A model generated the notes under the pieces. The model was not told the origin of the DNA. It saw only the letters and a list, made by a program, of their open reading frames with translations, and did not search any database. 64,000 nt of DNA from Flavobacterium eburneipallidum (GTDB lineage Bacteria; Bacteroidota; Bacteroidia; Flavobacteriales; Flavobacteriaceae), in assembly GCF_027111355.2 (NCBI RefSeq), contig NZ_CP114291.2:744001-808000 (forward strand). Reading direction: 5' to 3'. Each line of letters begins with the position of its first letter. Position 1 is the first letter of the stretch. Positions 35,230-44,877 of this stretch are shown here, piece by piece. Position numbers and translations under genes: made by a program.

Positions 35230-36354
35230 ATGGTAAGAAGAGAACAAACCCATTATGCCAAAGCAAGATTATTCAAAGGAAAAGCACTTTTGGTTTTTGG
35301 ACCAAGGCAGGTGGGGAAAACTACTTTTGTACAAAACCTAATTGCCGACTTAAATAAAAAAACACTTTTCCTGAACGGAGACGAGTCGGATGTGTTGGTT
35401 TTATTCGAAAGTCCAAACGTTACGAAACTGAAGAACATCATTGGCGACAATGAAATTCTAGTGATTGACGAAGCACAGCGCATCACCAACATTGGCATTG
35501 TACTCAAAATCATTGTAGATCAAATTAAATCGGTGCAAGTTATTGCTACTGGTTCGTCAAGTTTTGAATTGGCAAATAAACTCAACGAACCTTTGACAGG
35601 AAGAAAATACGAAATGTTTTTGTATCCTCTTGCCTTTTCAGAAATGGTAAACCATAACGGATTACTAGAAGAAAAAAGAGCTTTGGAACAACGCCTTATC
35701 TTCGGCAATTATCCTGAAATAATTACGAATCCGATAGATGCGAAAGAGCACATCAAATTGATTGCCAACAGTTATTTATACAAGGATTTATTTCTGCTGG
35801 ATCAAATTTCGAAACCTGTTTTACTTCAAAAAATCGTCAAAGCATTAGCCTTGCAAATAGGAAGCGAAGTCAATTATAACGAATTGAGCAAATTGATTCA
35901 AATAGACAATAAAACGGTTGAAAAATATATTGATTTGCTCGAAAAAGCTTTTGTGATTTTTAAACTTCCTGCGTTGTCTAACAATGTTCGAAATGAAATC
36001 AAAAAAGGCAAAAAAATCTATTTTTATGACAACGGAATTATCAATGCGGTAACTGGAAATTTCAATCCTTTGACTCAAAGAACGGATATTGGTAGTTTGT
36101 GGGAGAATTATATCATAAGCGAGCGCATCAAATATTTGAATATTCAGCAGCAGGAAAGTGAGTTTTATTTTTGGAGAACCACACAGCAACAAGAAATAGA
36201 TTATATAGAGAAAAATGAAGACCAGATTTTGGCCTGTGAAATAAAATGGAACGCTAAATCGAAGTATAAAATTCCTGTCACTTTTTCGACAAATTATGCC
36301 AATGTAACCTCCCAAATAGTTTCGCCCGAAAATTATGAGGAGTTTTTGTTGTAA
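35230..36354 (+). CDS. AAA ATPase with DUF4143 C-terminal domain
   Basis: 374 residues. AAA_14 domain: Walker A GPRQVGKTT (24-32), Walker B ILVIDEAQRI, sensor TGSSSFELAN, then RKYEMFLYPLAFSEM. The C-terminal DUF4143 part has ENYIISERIKYL and FYFWRTTQQQEIDYIEKNEDQILACEIKWNAKSKYK, which contains a PD-(D/E)XK-like D-Y ... E-I-K triad common in this family. Its role is unknown; members are abundant, variable and often near mobile DNA. It is preceded by the 32-bp tandem array. Confidence 0.92.
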   Translation: MVRREQTHYAKARLFKGKALLVFGPRQVGKTTFVQNLIADLNKKTLFLNGDESDVLVLFESPNVTKLKNIIGDNEILVIDEAQRITNIGIVLKIIVDQIKSVQVIATGSSSFELANKLNEPLTGRKYEMFLYPLAFSEMVNHNGLLEEKRALEQRLIFGNYPEIITNPIDAKEHIKLIANSYLYKDLFLLDQISKPVLLQKIVKALALQIGSEVNYNELSKLIQIDNKTVEKYIDLLEKAFVIFKLPALSNNVRNEIKKGKKIYFYDNGIINAVTGNFNPLTQRTDIGSLWENYIISERIKYLNIQQQESEFYFWRTTQQQEIDYIEKNEDQILACEIKWNAKSKYKIPVTFSTNYANVTSQIVSPENYEEFLL

Positions 36355-36504
36355 TCTTTTATGGGTTTAATTCAACCAAAAAACTATTCGGAATCTTGAC
36401 TTTTAGACTCAATCTTAACGAAATTTAAAACTTTGGTAAAGGCTCTCAATTAACAAATGTGTTAAATATTTTGTATTTTTAGGGTGTTTTATCTCGTTTA
36501 TATC

Positions 36505-36512
36505 TATATTTG
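36505..36512 (+). promoter_or_regulatory. -7 box of the candidate small RNA (TATATTTG)
   Basis: A perfect TAnnTTTG immediately before the structured RNA region. Transcription would begin around 36514-36520. No clear TTTG at -33. Confidence 0.55.
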
Positions 36513-36513
36513 C

Positions 36514-36597
36514 AAAGGCAATTTTGATATAGCACAATCTGCACTCGCAGAGGTTACCAGTATTGGTACGGCTAATCAAAGATTGCTTTTTTTGTTT
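36514..36597 (+). ncRNA. Candidate structured small RNA with intrinsic terminator
   Basis: The outer stem AAAGGCAATTTTG (36514-36526) pairs with CAAAGATTGCTTTT (36577-36590) with one bulge. Inside are two hairpins, TCTGC-ACTC-GCAGA (36538-36551) and TACCA-GTAT-TGGTA (36555-36568), so a three-way junction is possible. The outer 3' arm runs into a T-run, giving a terminator. No ORF is present. It could be a 6S-like RNA or another Flavobacterial small RNA; I cannot assign it. Confidence 0.55.
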
Positions 36598-36631
36598 ATA
36601 TAACCATCAGTTTTAAATTCGCTTGCTTTTT

Positions 36632-37404
36632 CTATCTCGAATTTATTTTTTTTAGGATGGTATAATTACTGTTTTTACTTCCAAATTTTTCAAAATCGTA
36701 TAAATCAATTATCAAATTCATTTTCTCTACCAAAGCATTGTAAAACCTGCTTTCTTGGAGAAGAATATAGCGTTGTAAAGCCCACATCAAATAATCAATA
36801 ATACTTAACTCCGGTGTAATATCGCTTGGAATTGTTCTACAGTCATAATGAATTGCTATTGGTTTTTTCCTTTTTTTATTGTCTCTTTCAATTGCTTTTT
36901 CGATAGCTTCCTTTAATTTTTCTCCTGAATTACCAGCTCTGGTTGATAATAAAATTTGATAAAAAACGTCTTCTCTGTTTAATCTATCCTTTAACAAATG
37001 ATAGACCATATCAAAATAAAATTCACTTTCAGATTTATTATGCTTTTTGTGAAATAAATCCAAACGTTTTCTTCCAATAACAATATAAGATTTAAAATTT
37101 TCCATTTTTCTGATTAGCTCAATAAATTTTGTTCTAATTTCTGGTTGATCATTTCTAGCGTGAAAATACCAACCTTTAGGATTTGAAACACATTTTAAAG
37201 AGTTGTATAATGTGTCATTTTTAATGTCTTCTTGAAGACTTTTAATAGAATTGTATATTTCTTTTTTGTCTTCTAAAACTATCAATCCTAGTAACAATAA
37301 CGGTTGAAAGCCATCTGTTCCAACAAGTAGTTTGTTTTTTTGGCATAAAAAGAAGCATCACCGCTTTCGTCAATAAACAAATACACTTTCTTTTTATCCT
37401 CCAT
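36632..37404 (-). pseudogene. DUF3800 protein with a -1 frameshift in an A7 run
   Basis: The start ATG (37402-37404) gives MEDKKKVYLFIDESGD, the DUF3800 signature with the catalytic-type Asp-Glu. The frame is lost in a run of seven A on the coding strand (plus strand 37335-37341); one more A would join it to NKLLVGTDGFQP and the remaining frame to 36632. The second part keeps other family features: a HYDCRT segment and LSIIDYLMWALQRY. Whole length would be about 257 residues. DUF3800 proteins have an RNase H-like fold. It begins 1 nt after the dnaE stop. True decay, phase variation or a base-calling error are all possible. Confidence 0.75.
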
Positions 37405-37405
37405 A

Positions 37406-40400
37406 TCAATTCAACTTAAAATTCACTTGCATTTTCTCCAATTCTACTAACAATTCATTCGAAATCTTGATTTTTAGTTTTCGGCTGGGCATGGATAAAA
37501 AGGTAATGATTTTGGTTTCTTCTACGATTTCTTTTTCCATAATTACTACCGTGTTTTCGGTTTCTAGGGTAGTGTCGTCATCATCAAGTATCATTTCATT
37601 TTCATCTACTTCAACGGCAATTGGTGCTGCATCAACCTTTTTTTGGATAGTTTCCAGTTCCATTACTTCAAAAGTAACTTGGTGATCACCGCTGTTTTCT
37701 TGAAAAATGGTTTTCAATCTATGGATTAAATCTGTCTGTAAATCTTTAATATTTAGTGGAATAATTAATTTTTTAGCAAAAATGCCTAGTATGTCTTGTA
37801 ATTGTTTTGCATCAACAAATTGAATTCTTGGATCCGACTTTTTTCCTGTTTCTCTATTAACCCAACCTTCTTTAACGAGTATTTTAAAATAAACAAAATT
37901 GTTAGGTAATAAGTAGCGATGAAAATTCAAATAATCCTCATTGAAAATTTTAAACTCATAGCTTTCATCATAGCCTTCTAAATTGAAACTAGCCCATTCT
38001 TTGCCGTTCTTTGCCGTTCTTCTTTGAACATTAGATACAATCCCGCCAAAATGTAAATTTTTGCCAATATGCAAATCTAAATTTTTAAGTGATTCTAGTT
38101 TAGAACTACAAAAATATTTCATTTCAAACCTAAAATCATCCAGTGGATGGCCAGAAATATAAATACCGACTACTTCTTTTTCTTTTGCCAATTTTTCCAT
38201 CGTGCTCCAGTCTTCGCAAGGTGGTACAACGGGTTCGGCAATTTGAACATCGCTGCTTTCTCCAAACAAGCTCACCTGCGATGAATTTTCGTTTTCCTGA
38301 TATTTCGCTCCATAGCGAATGGCTTTTTCATAGAACGTAATTCCATCACCATCATCATGAAAGTATTGTGCTCGTGTTGTTCCAATAAAGGAATCAAAAC
38401 CGCCTGCTAAAGCCAGATTTTCGAATGCTTTTTTGTTGGCTGCACGCAAATCAATACGCTTTGCCAAATCAAAAATTGATTTATATTTTCCGTCTTTTCT
38501 ATTAGCTACAATAGTTTCTACAGCACCTTGGCCAACACCTTTTATCGCACCCATTCCGAAACGAACGGCATATTCGTCGTTTACCGTAAATTTATAAAAC
38601 GACTCATTTACATCAGGACCTAAAACTTTTAATCCCATGCGTTTGCATTCTTCCATGAAAAAAGAAACTTGCTTGATATCGCTCATATTGTTCGAAAGTA
38701 CCGCAGCCATATATTCGGCTGGGTAATGTGCTTTCAAATAGGCTGTTTGATAAGCAATCCAAGCATAGCAAGTTGAGTGTGATTTGTTGAAGGCGTAACT
38801 GGCAAAAGCTTCCCAGTCTTTCCAAATTTTTTCTAAAACGGTAGCGTCATGTCCTTTGGCAGAAGCTTGTTCTACGAATTTAGGTTTCATTTTAGCCAGA
38901 ACATCTATTAATTTTTTACCCATCGCTTTACGCAAAACGTCGGCTTCACCTTTAGTAAAACCAGCCAAAGATTGCGACAAAAGCATCACCTGTTCCTGAT
39001 AAACCGTAATTCCGTAGGTTTCTGCAAGGTATTCTTCGCAAGCATCCAAATCATAGACGATAGGTTCTTCGCCATTTTTTCTTCGAACGAAAGACGGAAT
39101 ATATTCCAATGGTCCTGGTCGGTACAAAGCATTCATAGCAATCAAATCCCCAAAAACTGTCGGTTTCAAGTCCTTCATGTACTTTTGCATTCCGGGTGAC
39201 TCGTATTGGAAGATTCCAACTGTTTCTCCTCTTTGGAACAGTTCATACGTTTTTATATCATCAATCGGGAAAGTGTCGGGATCGAGTTGAATTCCAGTTC
39301 TATATTTGACCAGTTTAACAGTATCTTTTATTAAAGTCAGAGTCTTTAAACCCAAGAAGTCCATTTTCAACAATCCAGCACTTTCGGCAACCGAGTTGTC
39401 AAATTGGGTTACATATAAATCCGAATCTTTGGCAGTGGTTACAGGAACGAAATTCGTAATATCCGAAGGCGTGATAATCACTCCACAGGCGTGAATTCCC
39501 GTATTTCGCATCGAACCTTCCAAAATTTTTGCTTGCTGAATCGTTTCTCCGGCTAAATCATCGCCACTGGCAATAGCAATTAGTTCTTTGACACTTTCGA
39601 ATTCATCTGAACGCAAGGCTTTTTTGACATCCTCTTCTTTTTCCGAAATAAAACGTGCCAAATTCCATTTGGAAGGCATCATTCCCGGAATCAGTTTGGC
39701 AATTCTGTCGGCTTCAAATAGCGGTAAATCCAATACACGAGCCGTATCTCGAATGGCTGATTTGGTTGCCATTTTACCATAAGTAATAATCTGTGCTACC
39801 TGATTTTTTCCGTATTTATTAATTACATAATCCATTACTCGACCACGACCTTCATCATCAAAATCGATATCAATATCGGGCATGGACACACGATCGGGAT
39901 TCAGGAAACGCTCAAAAAGCAAGTCGTATTTAATGGGGTCGATATTGGTAATTCCCAAACAATACGCCACCGCAGAACCCGCAGCCGAACCACGACCTGG
40001 TCCAACAGAAACGTCCATATTTCTAGCCTCGGCAATGAAATCCTGAACAATCAAAAAGTAACCCGGATAACCCGAATTGGAAATCGTCAATAATTCAAAA
40101 TCCAATCGTTCCTGAATTTCGGGTGTAATATCGCCATATCTTTTTTTGGCACCTTCCATCGTTAGGTGTCGCAGGTATTTATTTTCACCACGAACTCCAC
40201 CATCGGCTTCATCTTCCACAACAAAAAACTCGGATGGAATATCAAATTTTGGAAGTAAAACATCTCTGTAAAGCGAGTATATTTCAACCTTATCTACAAT
40301 TTCTTGAATATTGGAAATAGCCTCTGGTAAATCGGCGAAGAGTTTTTTCATCTCCTCTTCCGACTTGTAATAATACTCCTGATTGGGTAAACCATAACGG

Positions 40401-41941
40401 TAGCCACGACCACGACCGATAGGAGTCGCCTGCTTTTCACCATCTTTTACACACAATAAAATATCATGAGCATTAGCATCTTGTTTGTTTAGATAATAAG
40501 TATTGTTGGTCGCAATTAATTTGACATTGTGCTTTTTAGAAAATCCAATCAAGGTTTGATTTACCCTGTTTTCGTCTTCCTGATTGTGGCGCATAATTTC
40601 CAGATAAAAATCGGTGCCAAATTGTGCTTTCCACCAAACCAAGGATTCTTCTGCTTGATTTTCGCCTAAATTCAGGATTTTACTCGGAATTTCTCCGTAT
40701 AAATTCCCAGACAAAACCATAATGTCTTCCTTGTATTTTTCGACAATGTTTCGGTCAATTCTAGGCACATAATAAAAACCATCCGTGTAGGCAATAGAAG
40801 CCATTTTGGCTAAATTATGATAACCCTTTTTGTTTTTGGCTAACAAAACTACTTGATAGCCATTGTCTTTTTTGGTCTTATCCAAATGATTGTCGCAAAT
40901 ATTGAATTCGCAACCTACTATGGGTTTAATTTCGGTTTCGGTGGGTTCTTCACCACTTTCGACCAAGGCTTTGTTTTTGGTGGAAGCTGATTTGTTGTGG
41001 TTCATTACTGCACTCACAAAATGAAAAGCGCCCATCATATTCCCCGTGTCGGTCATTGCCACAGCGGGAAATTTATTTTTGGCTGTTGCCGAAACTAAAC
41101 CTCCAATAGCAATAGTGGATTGTAAAACTGAAAATTGAGTATGATTGTGCAAATGCGCAAATCGAGCATCAGATAATAATTCAACATTATTGGAAAGCTC
41201 TTGTTTGGAAATTACTGTCGATTGTTTCTCTCCAAACTGCTGACGTATTTTATCCGAGGCTTCTTTTAGGTTAATGTGCCTTAAACCTATTAACTGTATT
41301 TCACGGGGATTTTTATTTTTAAACTCTTCAAAATAATCCTTTGGAACATCCAGCTCTTCTTTTGTAAAAACTTCTCTTCGAATTAATTCTAAAAAACAAC
41401 GCGTAGTTGCCTCAACGTCGGCAGTTGCGTTGTGCGCTTCCGCAAAAGGAACGTTGAATAAATAACTGTGCAATTCGGTCAAAGTAGGCAGTTTGAACTT
41501 ACCACCACGACCTCCAGGTAATTTTAATAGAGAAGCAGTAACCTCGGTACAAGTATCCAAAACAGGCATAGTACTCATCGGAGAATCCACACCCATACGA
41601 TGAAATTCTGCGCCCATAATGTTTACATCAAAACCTAAATTCTGACCTACAATAAATTTGGTTTTCGATAAAGCAATATTGAATTTTTCTAAAACTTCCG
41701 CTAAAGGAATTCCATCGTGTTCGGCCAATTCGGTCGAAATTCCATGAATTCGTTCTGCATCATACGGAATATTAAAGCCATCTGGTTTGACCAAATAATC
41801 CTGATGTTCTATGAGTTTTCCCATCTCGTCATGCAGCTGCCAGGCGATTTGTATGCAGCGAGGCCAGTTGTCAGAATCAGTAATAGGAGCATCCCAACGT
41901 TTTGGCAAACCTGTGGTTTCGGTATCGAATATTAAGTACAT
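37406..41941 (-). CDS. dnaE: DNA polymerase III alpha subunit with N-terminal proofreading exonuclease
   Basis: 1511 residues. Residues 1-190 are a DnaQ-type exonuclease: MYLIFDTETTG (Exo I), VGQNLGFDVNIM (Exo II), AHNATADVEATTR (Exo III). Then a PHP domain (FAHLHNHTQFSVL at about 262), the polymerase palm with the PDIDIDFDDEGR metal-binding aspartates, fingers, HhH, and an OB fold (LHFGGIVSNVQRR). The exonuclease-polymerase fusion is known for Bacteroidota replicative polymerases. A TAAATTTG box lies on the coding strand at 41992-41999. The DUF3800 remnant follows immediately. Confidence 0.97.
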   Translation of the reverse strand: MYLIFDTETTGLPKRWDAPITDSDNWPRCIQIAWQLHDEMGKLIEHQDYLVKPDGFNIPYDAERIHGISTELAEHDGIPLAEVLEKFNIALSKTKFIVGQNLGFDVNIMGAEFHRMGVDSPMSTMPVLDTCTEVTASLLKLPGGRGGKFKLPTLTELHSYLFNVPFAEAHNATADVEATTRCFLELIRREVFTKEELDVPKDYFEEFKNKNPREIQLIGLRHINLKEASDKIRQQFGEKQSTVISKQELSNNVELLSDARFAHLHNHTQFSVLQSTIAIGGLVSATAKNKFPAVAMTDTGNMMGAFHFVSAVMNHNKSASTKNKALVESGEEPTETEIKPIVGCEFNICDNHLDKTKKDNGYQVVLLAKNKKGYHNLAKMASIAYTDGFYYVPRIDRNIVEKYKEDIMVLSGNLYGEIPSKILNLGENQAEESLVWWKAQFGTDFYLEIMRHNQEDENRVNQTLIGFSKKHNVKLIATNNTYYLNKQDANAHDILLCVKDGEKQATPIGRGRGYRYGLPNQEYYYKSEEEMKKLFADLPEAISNIQEIVDKVEIYSLYRDVLLPKFDIPSEFFVVEDEADGGVRGENKYLRHLTMEGAKKRYGDITPEIQERLDFELLTISNSGYPGYFLIVQDFIAEARNMDVSVGPGRGSAAGSAVAYCLGITNIDPIKYDLLFERFLNPDRVSMPDIDIDFDDEGRGRVMDYVINKYGKNQVAQIITYGKMATKSAIRDTARVLDLPLFEADRIAKLIPGMMPSKWNLARFISEKEEDVKKALRSDEFESVKELIAIASGDDLAGETIQQAKILEGSMRNTGIHACGVIITPSDITNFVPVTTAKDSDLYVTQFDNSVAESAGLLKMDFLGLKTLTLIKDTVKLVKYRTGIQLDPDTFPIDDIKTYELFQRGETVGIFQYESPGMQKYMKDLKPTVFGDLIAMNALYRPGPLEYIPSFVRRKNGEEPIVYDLDACEEYLAETYGITVYQEQVMLLSQSLAGFTKGEADVLRKAMGKKLIDVLAKMKPKFVEQASAKGHDATVLEKIWKDWEAFASYAFNKSHSTCYAWIAYQTAYLKAHYPAEYMAAVLSNNMSDIKQVSFFMEECKRMGLKVLGPDVNESFYKFTVNDEYAVRFGMGAIKGVGQGAVETIVANRKDGKYKSIFDLAKRIDLRAANKKAFENLALAGGFDSFIGTTRAQYFHDDGDGITFYEKAIRYGAKYQENENSSQVSLFGESSDVQIAEPVVPPCEDWSTMEKLAKEKEVVGIYISGHPLDDFRFEMKYFCSSKLESLKNLDLHIGKNLHFGGIVSNVQRRTAKNGKEWASFNLEGYDESYEFKIFNEDYLNFHRYLLPNNFVYFKILVKEGWVNRETGKKSDPRIQFVDAKQLQDILGIFAKKLIIPLNIKDLQTDLIHRLKTIFQENSGDHQVTFEVMELETIQKKVDAAPIAVEVDENEMILDDDDTTLETENTVVIMEKEIVEETKIITFLSMPSRKLKIKISNELLVELEKMQVNFKLN

Positions 41942-42240
41942 AGTTGAATTTTAATGTATTGCAACTACAGAAAACTATAGGTAGCAATTTTCAAATTTAG
42001 TTTTTTTTGGAGTAGAAACATAATTCAAGTTATCAACAAAAATGATTTTAAACTGAAAAAAATAATGGTTGTCTCAAATCATTTTTAAGTGAATTTTCTC
42101 TGCAAAATTCAAAAAAAAAATCAAAAATCTATTTTTTGGATGTCGTAGTATTTTGTCAAAAAAAAAGCATTAGAAATAGTCTAAATAATTTTATTTGAAG
42201 GAGTAAAAAAACAAAATAGTAGCATGAGTTAAAAATAAAT

Positions 42241-42276
42241 AAAAGCAATAATTATTGTTAATTATTGCTTTTTTGG
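42241..42276 (+). terminator. Orphan intrinsic terminator upstream of the leucine operon
   Basis: AAAAGCAATAAT and ATTATTGCTTTT pair around 8 nt, followed by T residues. No gene on the plus strand leads into it, since dnaE starts at 41941 in the other direction. The 41942-42495 stretch is otherwise A/T-rich with no gene I can support; an unrecognised small RNA may end here. Confidence 0.75.
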
Positions 42277-42495
42277 CTTGTTTTTTTGTGGTTTTTGGTT
42301 CAAAAACAGTTGGTTTAGACCAAAATCGTGATGATTTTTCAAAAAAACAAAACCATTTCTGCTAAATTGAAAACCCAATTAAAAAGAGAATTAAAGTTAA
42401 AATTAAAAGACAATGTTTTATCACTATTAACTATCAGAACTAGTTAGCTGTTGTAAAAACAACTTTGGGTATCGTATATATGTAGAATAGTAAAA

Positions 42496-42525
42496 TTGAT
42501 AACTTTATTTCTTTTTATAAATTTG
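42496..42525 (+). promoter_or_regulatory. Promoter of the leucine operon
   Basis: TTG (42496-42498), 19 nt, TAAATTTG (42518-42525), a full consensus match about 70 nt before leuC. Confidence 0.75.
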
Positions 42526-42542
42526 CACCCATTGTTATAATT

Positions 42543-42593
42543 ATGGCTAATTACCAAAATTGTAAAAAAGAGAAATACACTAAAAAATATTAA
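42543..42593 (+). CDS. Short upstream ORF in the leu leader
   Basis: 16 codons, [16 protein letters not shown], from an ATG about 12 nt after the expected transcription start to a stop 2 nt before the leuC ATG. It has no Leu, Ile or Val codons, so it is not a classical attenuator peptide. It may be chance, or may couple ribosomes to leuC. Confidence 0.3.
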   Translation: MANYQNCKKEKYTKKY

Positions 42594-42595
42594 AA

Positions 42596-43990
42596 ATGAG
42601 TAAGACATTATTTGACAAAGTATGGGATGCGCACGTAATACGTAAAATTGAAGATGGACCAGACGTGTTTTTTATTGACCGTCATTTCATTCACGAAGTT
42701 ACAAGTCCTGTTGCTTTTTTAGGTTTAAAAGGAAGAGGTGTTTCGGTTTTGTACCCAGAACGTACTTTTGCAACAGCCGATCACAACACGCCAACTATAA
42801 ACCAACACTTACCTGTTGCTGACGCTTTATCTGCTAATCAATTGAAAGCATTGGAAGATAACGCTGCAGAATATGGCATTTCTCACTGGGGATTAGGTCA
42901 CCAAAAAAATGGAATTGTACACGTAGTAGGTCCTGAAAACGGAATTACTTTGCCAGGTGCAACCATCGTTTGTGGAGATTCTCACACTTCTACTCACGGA
43001 GCTTTTGGTGCTATTGCTTTTGGTATCGGAACTTCTGAAGTGGAAATGGTTTTGACTACGCAATGTATCATGCAACCAAAGCCAAAGAAAATGCGTATCA
43101 ACGTAAACGGAACTTTGAGCAAAGGTGTAGGACCAAAAGATGTGGCTTTGTATATCATTTCAAAATTGACTACTTCCGGAGGTACAGGATATTTTGCTGA
43201 ATACGCCGGAAATGTTTTTGAAGAAATGTCTATGGAAGGCCGTATGACTGTTTGTAACCTTTCTATCGAAATGGGTGCTCGTGGAGGTATGATTGCACCA
43301 GATCAAAAAACTTTCGATTTCTTGGAAGGACGTTTATTCGCTCCAAAAGGAGAAGCTTGGACAAAAGCTGTTGAATATTGGAAAACGTTGAAAACGGATG
43401 CTGATGCAGTTTTTGATGCTGAATTAAATATCGATGCTTCTGATATCGAACCAATGATTACTTATGGTACCAATCCAGGAATGGGAATTGGTATCTCTAA
43501 ACATATTCCAAGTGCTGACCAAGTAGAAGGTGGCGAGGAAACTTATAAAAAATCTTTGGCTTATATGGGCTTCAACGAAGATGATGTAATGATTGGAAAA
43601 CAAATCGATTACGTTTTCTTGGGAAGTTGTACCAATGGTCGTATCGAAGATTTTAGAGCTTTTGCTGAAATTGTAAAAGGAAGAAAAAAAGCAGATAATG
43701 TTACCGCTTGGTTAGTTCCGGGTTCTCATGTTGTTGAAGCACAAATCAAAGAAGAAGGAATTTTAGACATTCTTACTGAAGCTGGTTTCGTATTGCGTCA
43801 ACCAGGTTGTTCAGCTTGTTTGGCAATGAATGATGATAAAGTTCCTGCTGGAAAATATGCAGTAAGTACATCAAACAGAAACTTTGAAGGTCGTCAGGGT
43901 CCAGGTTCAAGAACGTTGTTAGCTTCTCCAATTATGGCAGCAGCAGCAGCGGTTACTGGAAAATTAACTGATCCAAGAGACTTATTTTAG
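42596..43990 (+). CDS. leuC: 3-isopropylmalate dehydratase, large subunit
   Basis: 464 residues, aconitase superfamily. It starts [15 protein letters not shown]; the iron-sulfur ligands lie in [12 protein letters not shown] and [11 protein letters not shown], and [26 protein letters not shown] is the substrate/cluster region. With LeuD it isomerises 2- to 3-isopropylmalate. It is first in leuCDAB; the stop codon lies within the first unit of a 7-bp-unit hairpin. Confidence 0.98.
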   Translation: MSKTLFDKVWDAHVIRKIEDGPDVFFIDRHFIHEVTSPVAFLGLKGRGVSVLYPERTFATADHNTPTINQHLPVADALSANQLKALEDNAAEYGISHWGLGHQKNGIVHVVGPENGITLPGATIVCGDSHTSTHGAFGAIAFGIGTSEVEMVLTTQCIMQPKPKKMRINVNGTLSKGVGPKDVALYIISKLTTSGGTGYFAEYAGNVFEEMSMEGRMTVCNLSIEMGARGGMIAPDQKTFDFLEGRLFAPKGEAWTKAVEYWKTLKTDADAVFDAELNIDASDIEPMITYGTNPGMGIGISKHIPSADQVEGGEETYKKSLAYMGFNEDDVMIGKQIDYVFLGSCTNGRIEDFRAFAEIVKGRKKADNVTAWLVPGSHVVEAQIKEEGILDILTEAGFVLRQPGCSACLAMNDDKVPAGKYAVSTSNRNFEGRQGPGSRTLLASPIMAAAAAVTGKLTDPRDLF

Positions 43991-44150
43991 ATTGAAGATT
44001 TTAGATTTTAGATTTCACTTGGTGTTATTTAAAAATCTAAAAATAGCTTCAACTAAAATTGATTTACATTATTAATAAAAAATATTTTTAGAATATCCAA
44101 TTTAGTATTTCAAATGAGAATCTAAAATCTGAATTCTAAAATCTAAAATT
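43983..44150. repeat. Inverted arms of 7-bp units between leuC and leuD
   Basis: The left arm (43983-44017) is in units of ATTTTAG with one variant unit, ATTGAAG. The right arm (44116-44150), read in reverse complement, is again ATTTTAG units with one variant, AATTCAG. About 100 nt of A/T-rich DNA separate the arms. Confidence 0.82.
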
Positions 44151-44157
44151 ACAAAAA

Positions 44158-44754
44158 ATGGCATACGATAAATTTAATATCCTTACCAGTAGTGCAGTGC
44201 CACTACCAATAGAAAACGTAGATACTGATCAAATCATTCCGGCTCGTTTCCTTAAAGCTACAAAACGTGAAGGCTTTGGCGACAACCTTTTCAGAGACTG
44301 GAGATACAATGGAGATGATACTCCAAAAGCTGATTTCGTGTTAAACGATAAAACATACAGCGGAAAAATTCTTGTTGGAGGAAAAAACTTTGGTTCAGGT
44401 TCTTCTCGTGAGCACGCTGCCTGGGCAGTTTACGATTATGGATTCCGTGCTGTAGTTTCTTCTTTCTTTGCAGATATCTTCAAAGGTAACTGTTTGAATA
44501 TTGGAGTTTTACCAGTGCAAGTGAGTCCTGAATTTTCAGAAACTATCTTCAAAGCTATCGAAGCAGATCCAAACACACAATTGGAAATCAATTTGCCAGA
44601 GCAAACGATTACTTTATTGGCTACTGGACAAAAAGAATCTTTTGATATCAACGGATACAAAAAGAACAATATGCTTAATGGTTTTGATGATATTGATTAC
44701 TTACAAAGTATGAAAGAAGAAATTGTTGGCTTTGCTGACAAACTTCCTTACTAA
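44158..44754 (+). CDS. leuD: 3-isopropylmalate dehydratase, small subunit
   Basis: 198 residues, the swivel domain: [60 protein letters not shown]. Partner of LeuC. It is followed by a strong hairpin at 44774-44818. Confidence 0.98.
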   Translation: MAYDKFNILTSSAVPLPIENVDTDQIIPARFLKATKREGFGDNLFRDWRYNGDDTPKADFVLNDKTYSGKILVGGKNFGSGSSREHAAWAVYDYGFRAVVSSFFADIFKGNCLNIGVLPVQVSPEFSETIFKAIEADPNTQLEINLPEQTITLLATGQKESFDINGYKKNNMLNGFDDIDYLQSMKEEIVGFADKLPY

Positions 44755-44773
44755 TAAAAAACCTTTACAAAAT

Positions 44774-44818
44774 GCAGTTACGGAAGCATTCCTTTTTGGA
44801 ATTTGCTGAAGTAACTGC
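44774..44818. promoter_or_regulatory. Long hairpin between leuD and leuA
   Basis: The outer stem GCAGTTAC / GTAACTGC and inner complementary blocks (AGCA/TGCT, ATTCC/GGAAT) surround a T5 loop; four T follow. It may be a partial terminator or an RNA-processing/stability site that adjusts LeuA relative to LeuCD. Confidence 0.65.
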
Positions 44819-44877
44819 TTTTAGTGTTTTATACAAAATACAATATCCCGATTTCAAATTAGCGAAATCATATTAAA

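Noticed and set aside
36632..37297. Intact hypothetical protein starting at 37297
   Set aside because: The frame upstream, shifted by one base, encodes the DUF3800 N-terminal signature IDESGD, so this is the 3' part of a frameshifted gene.
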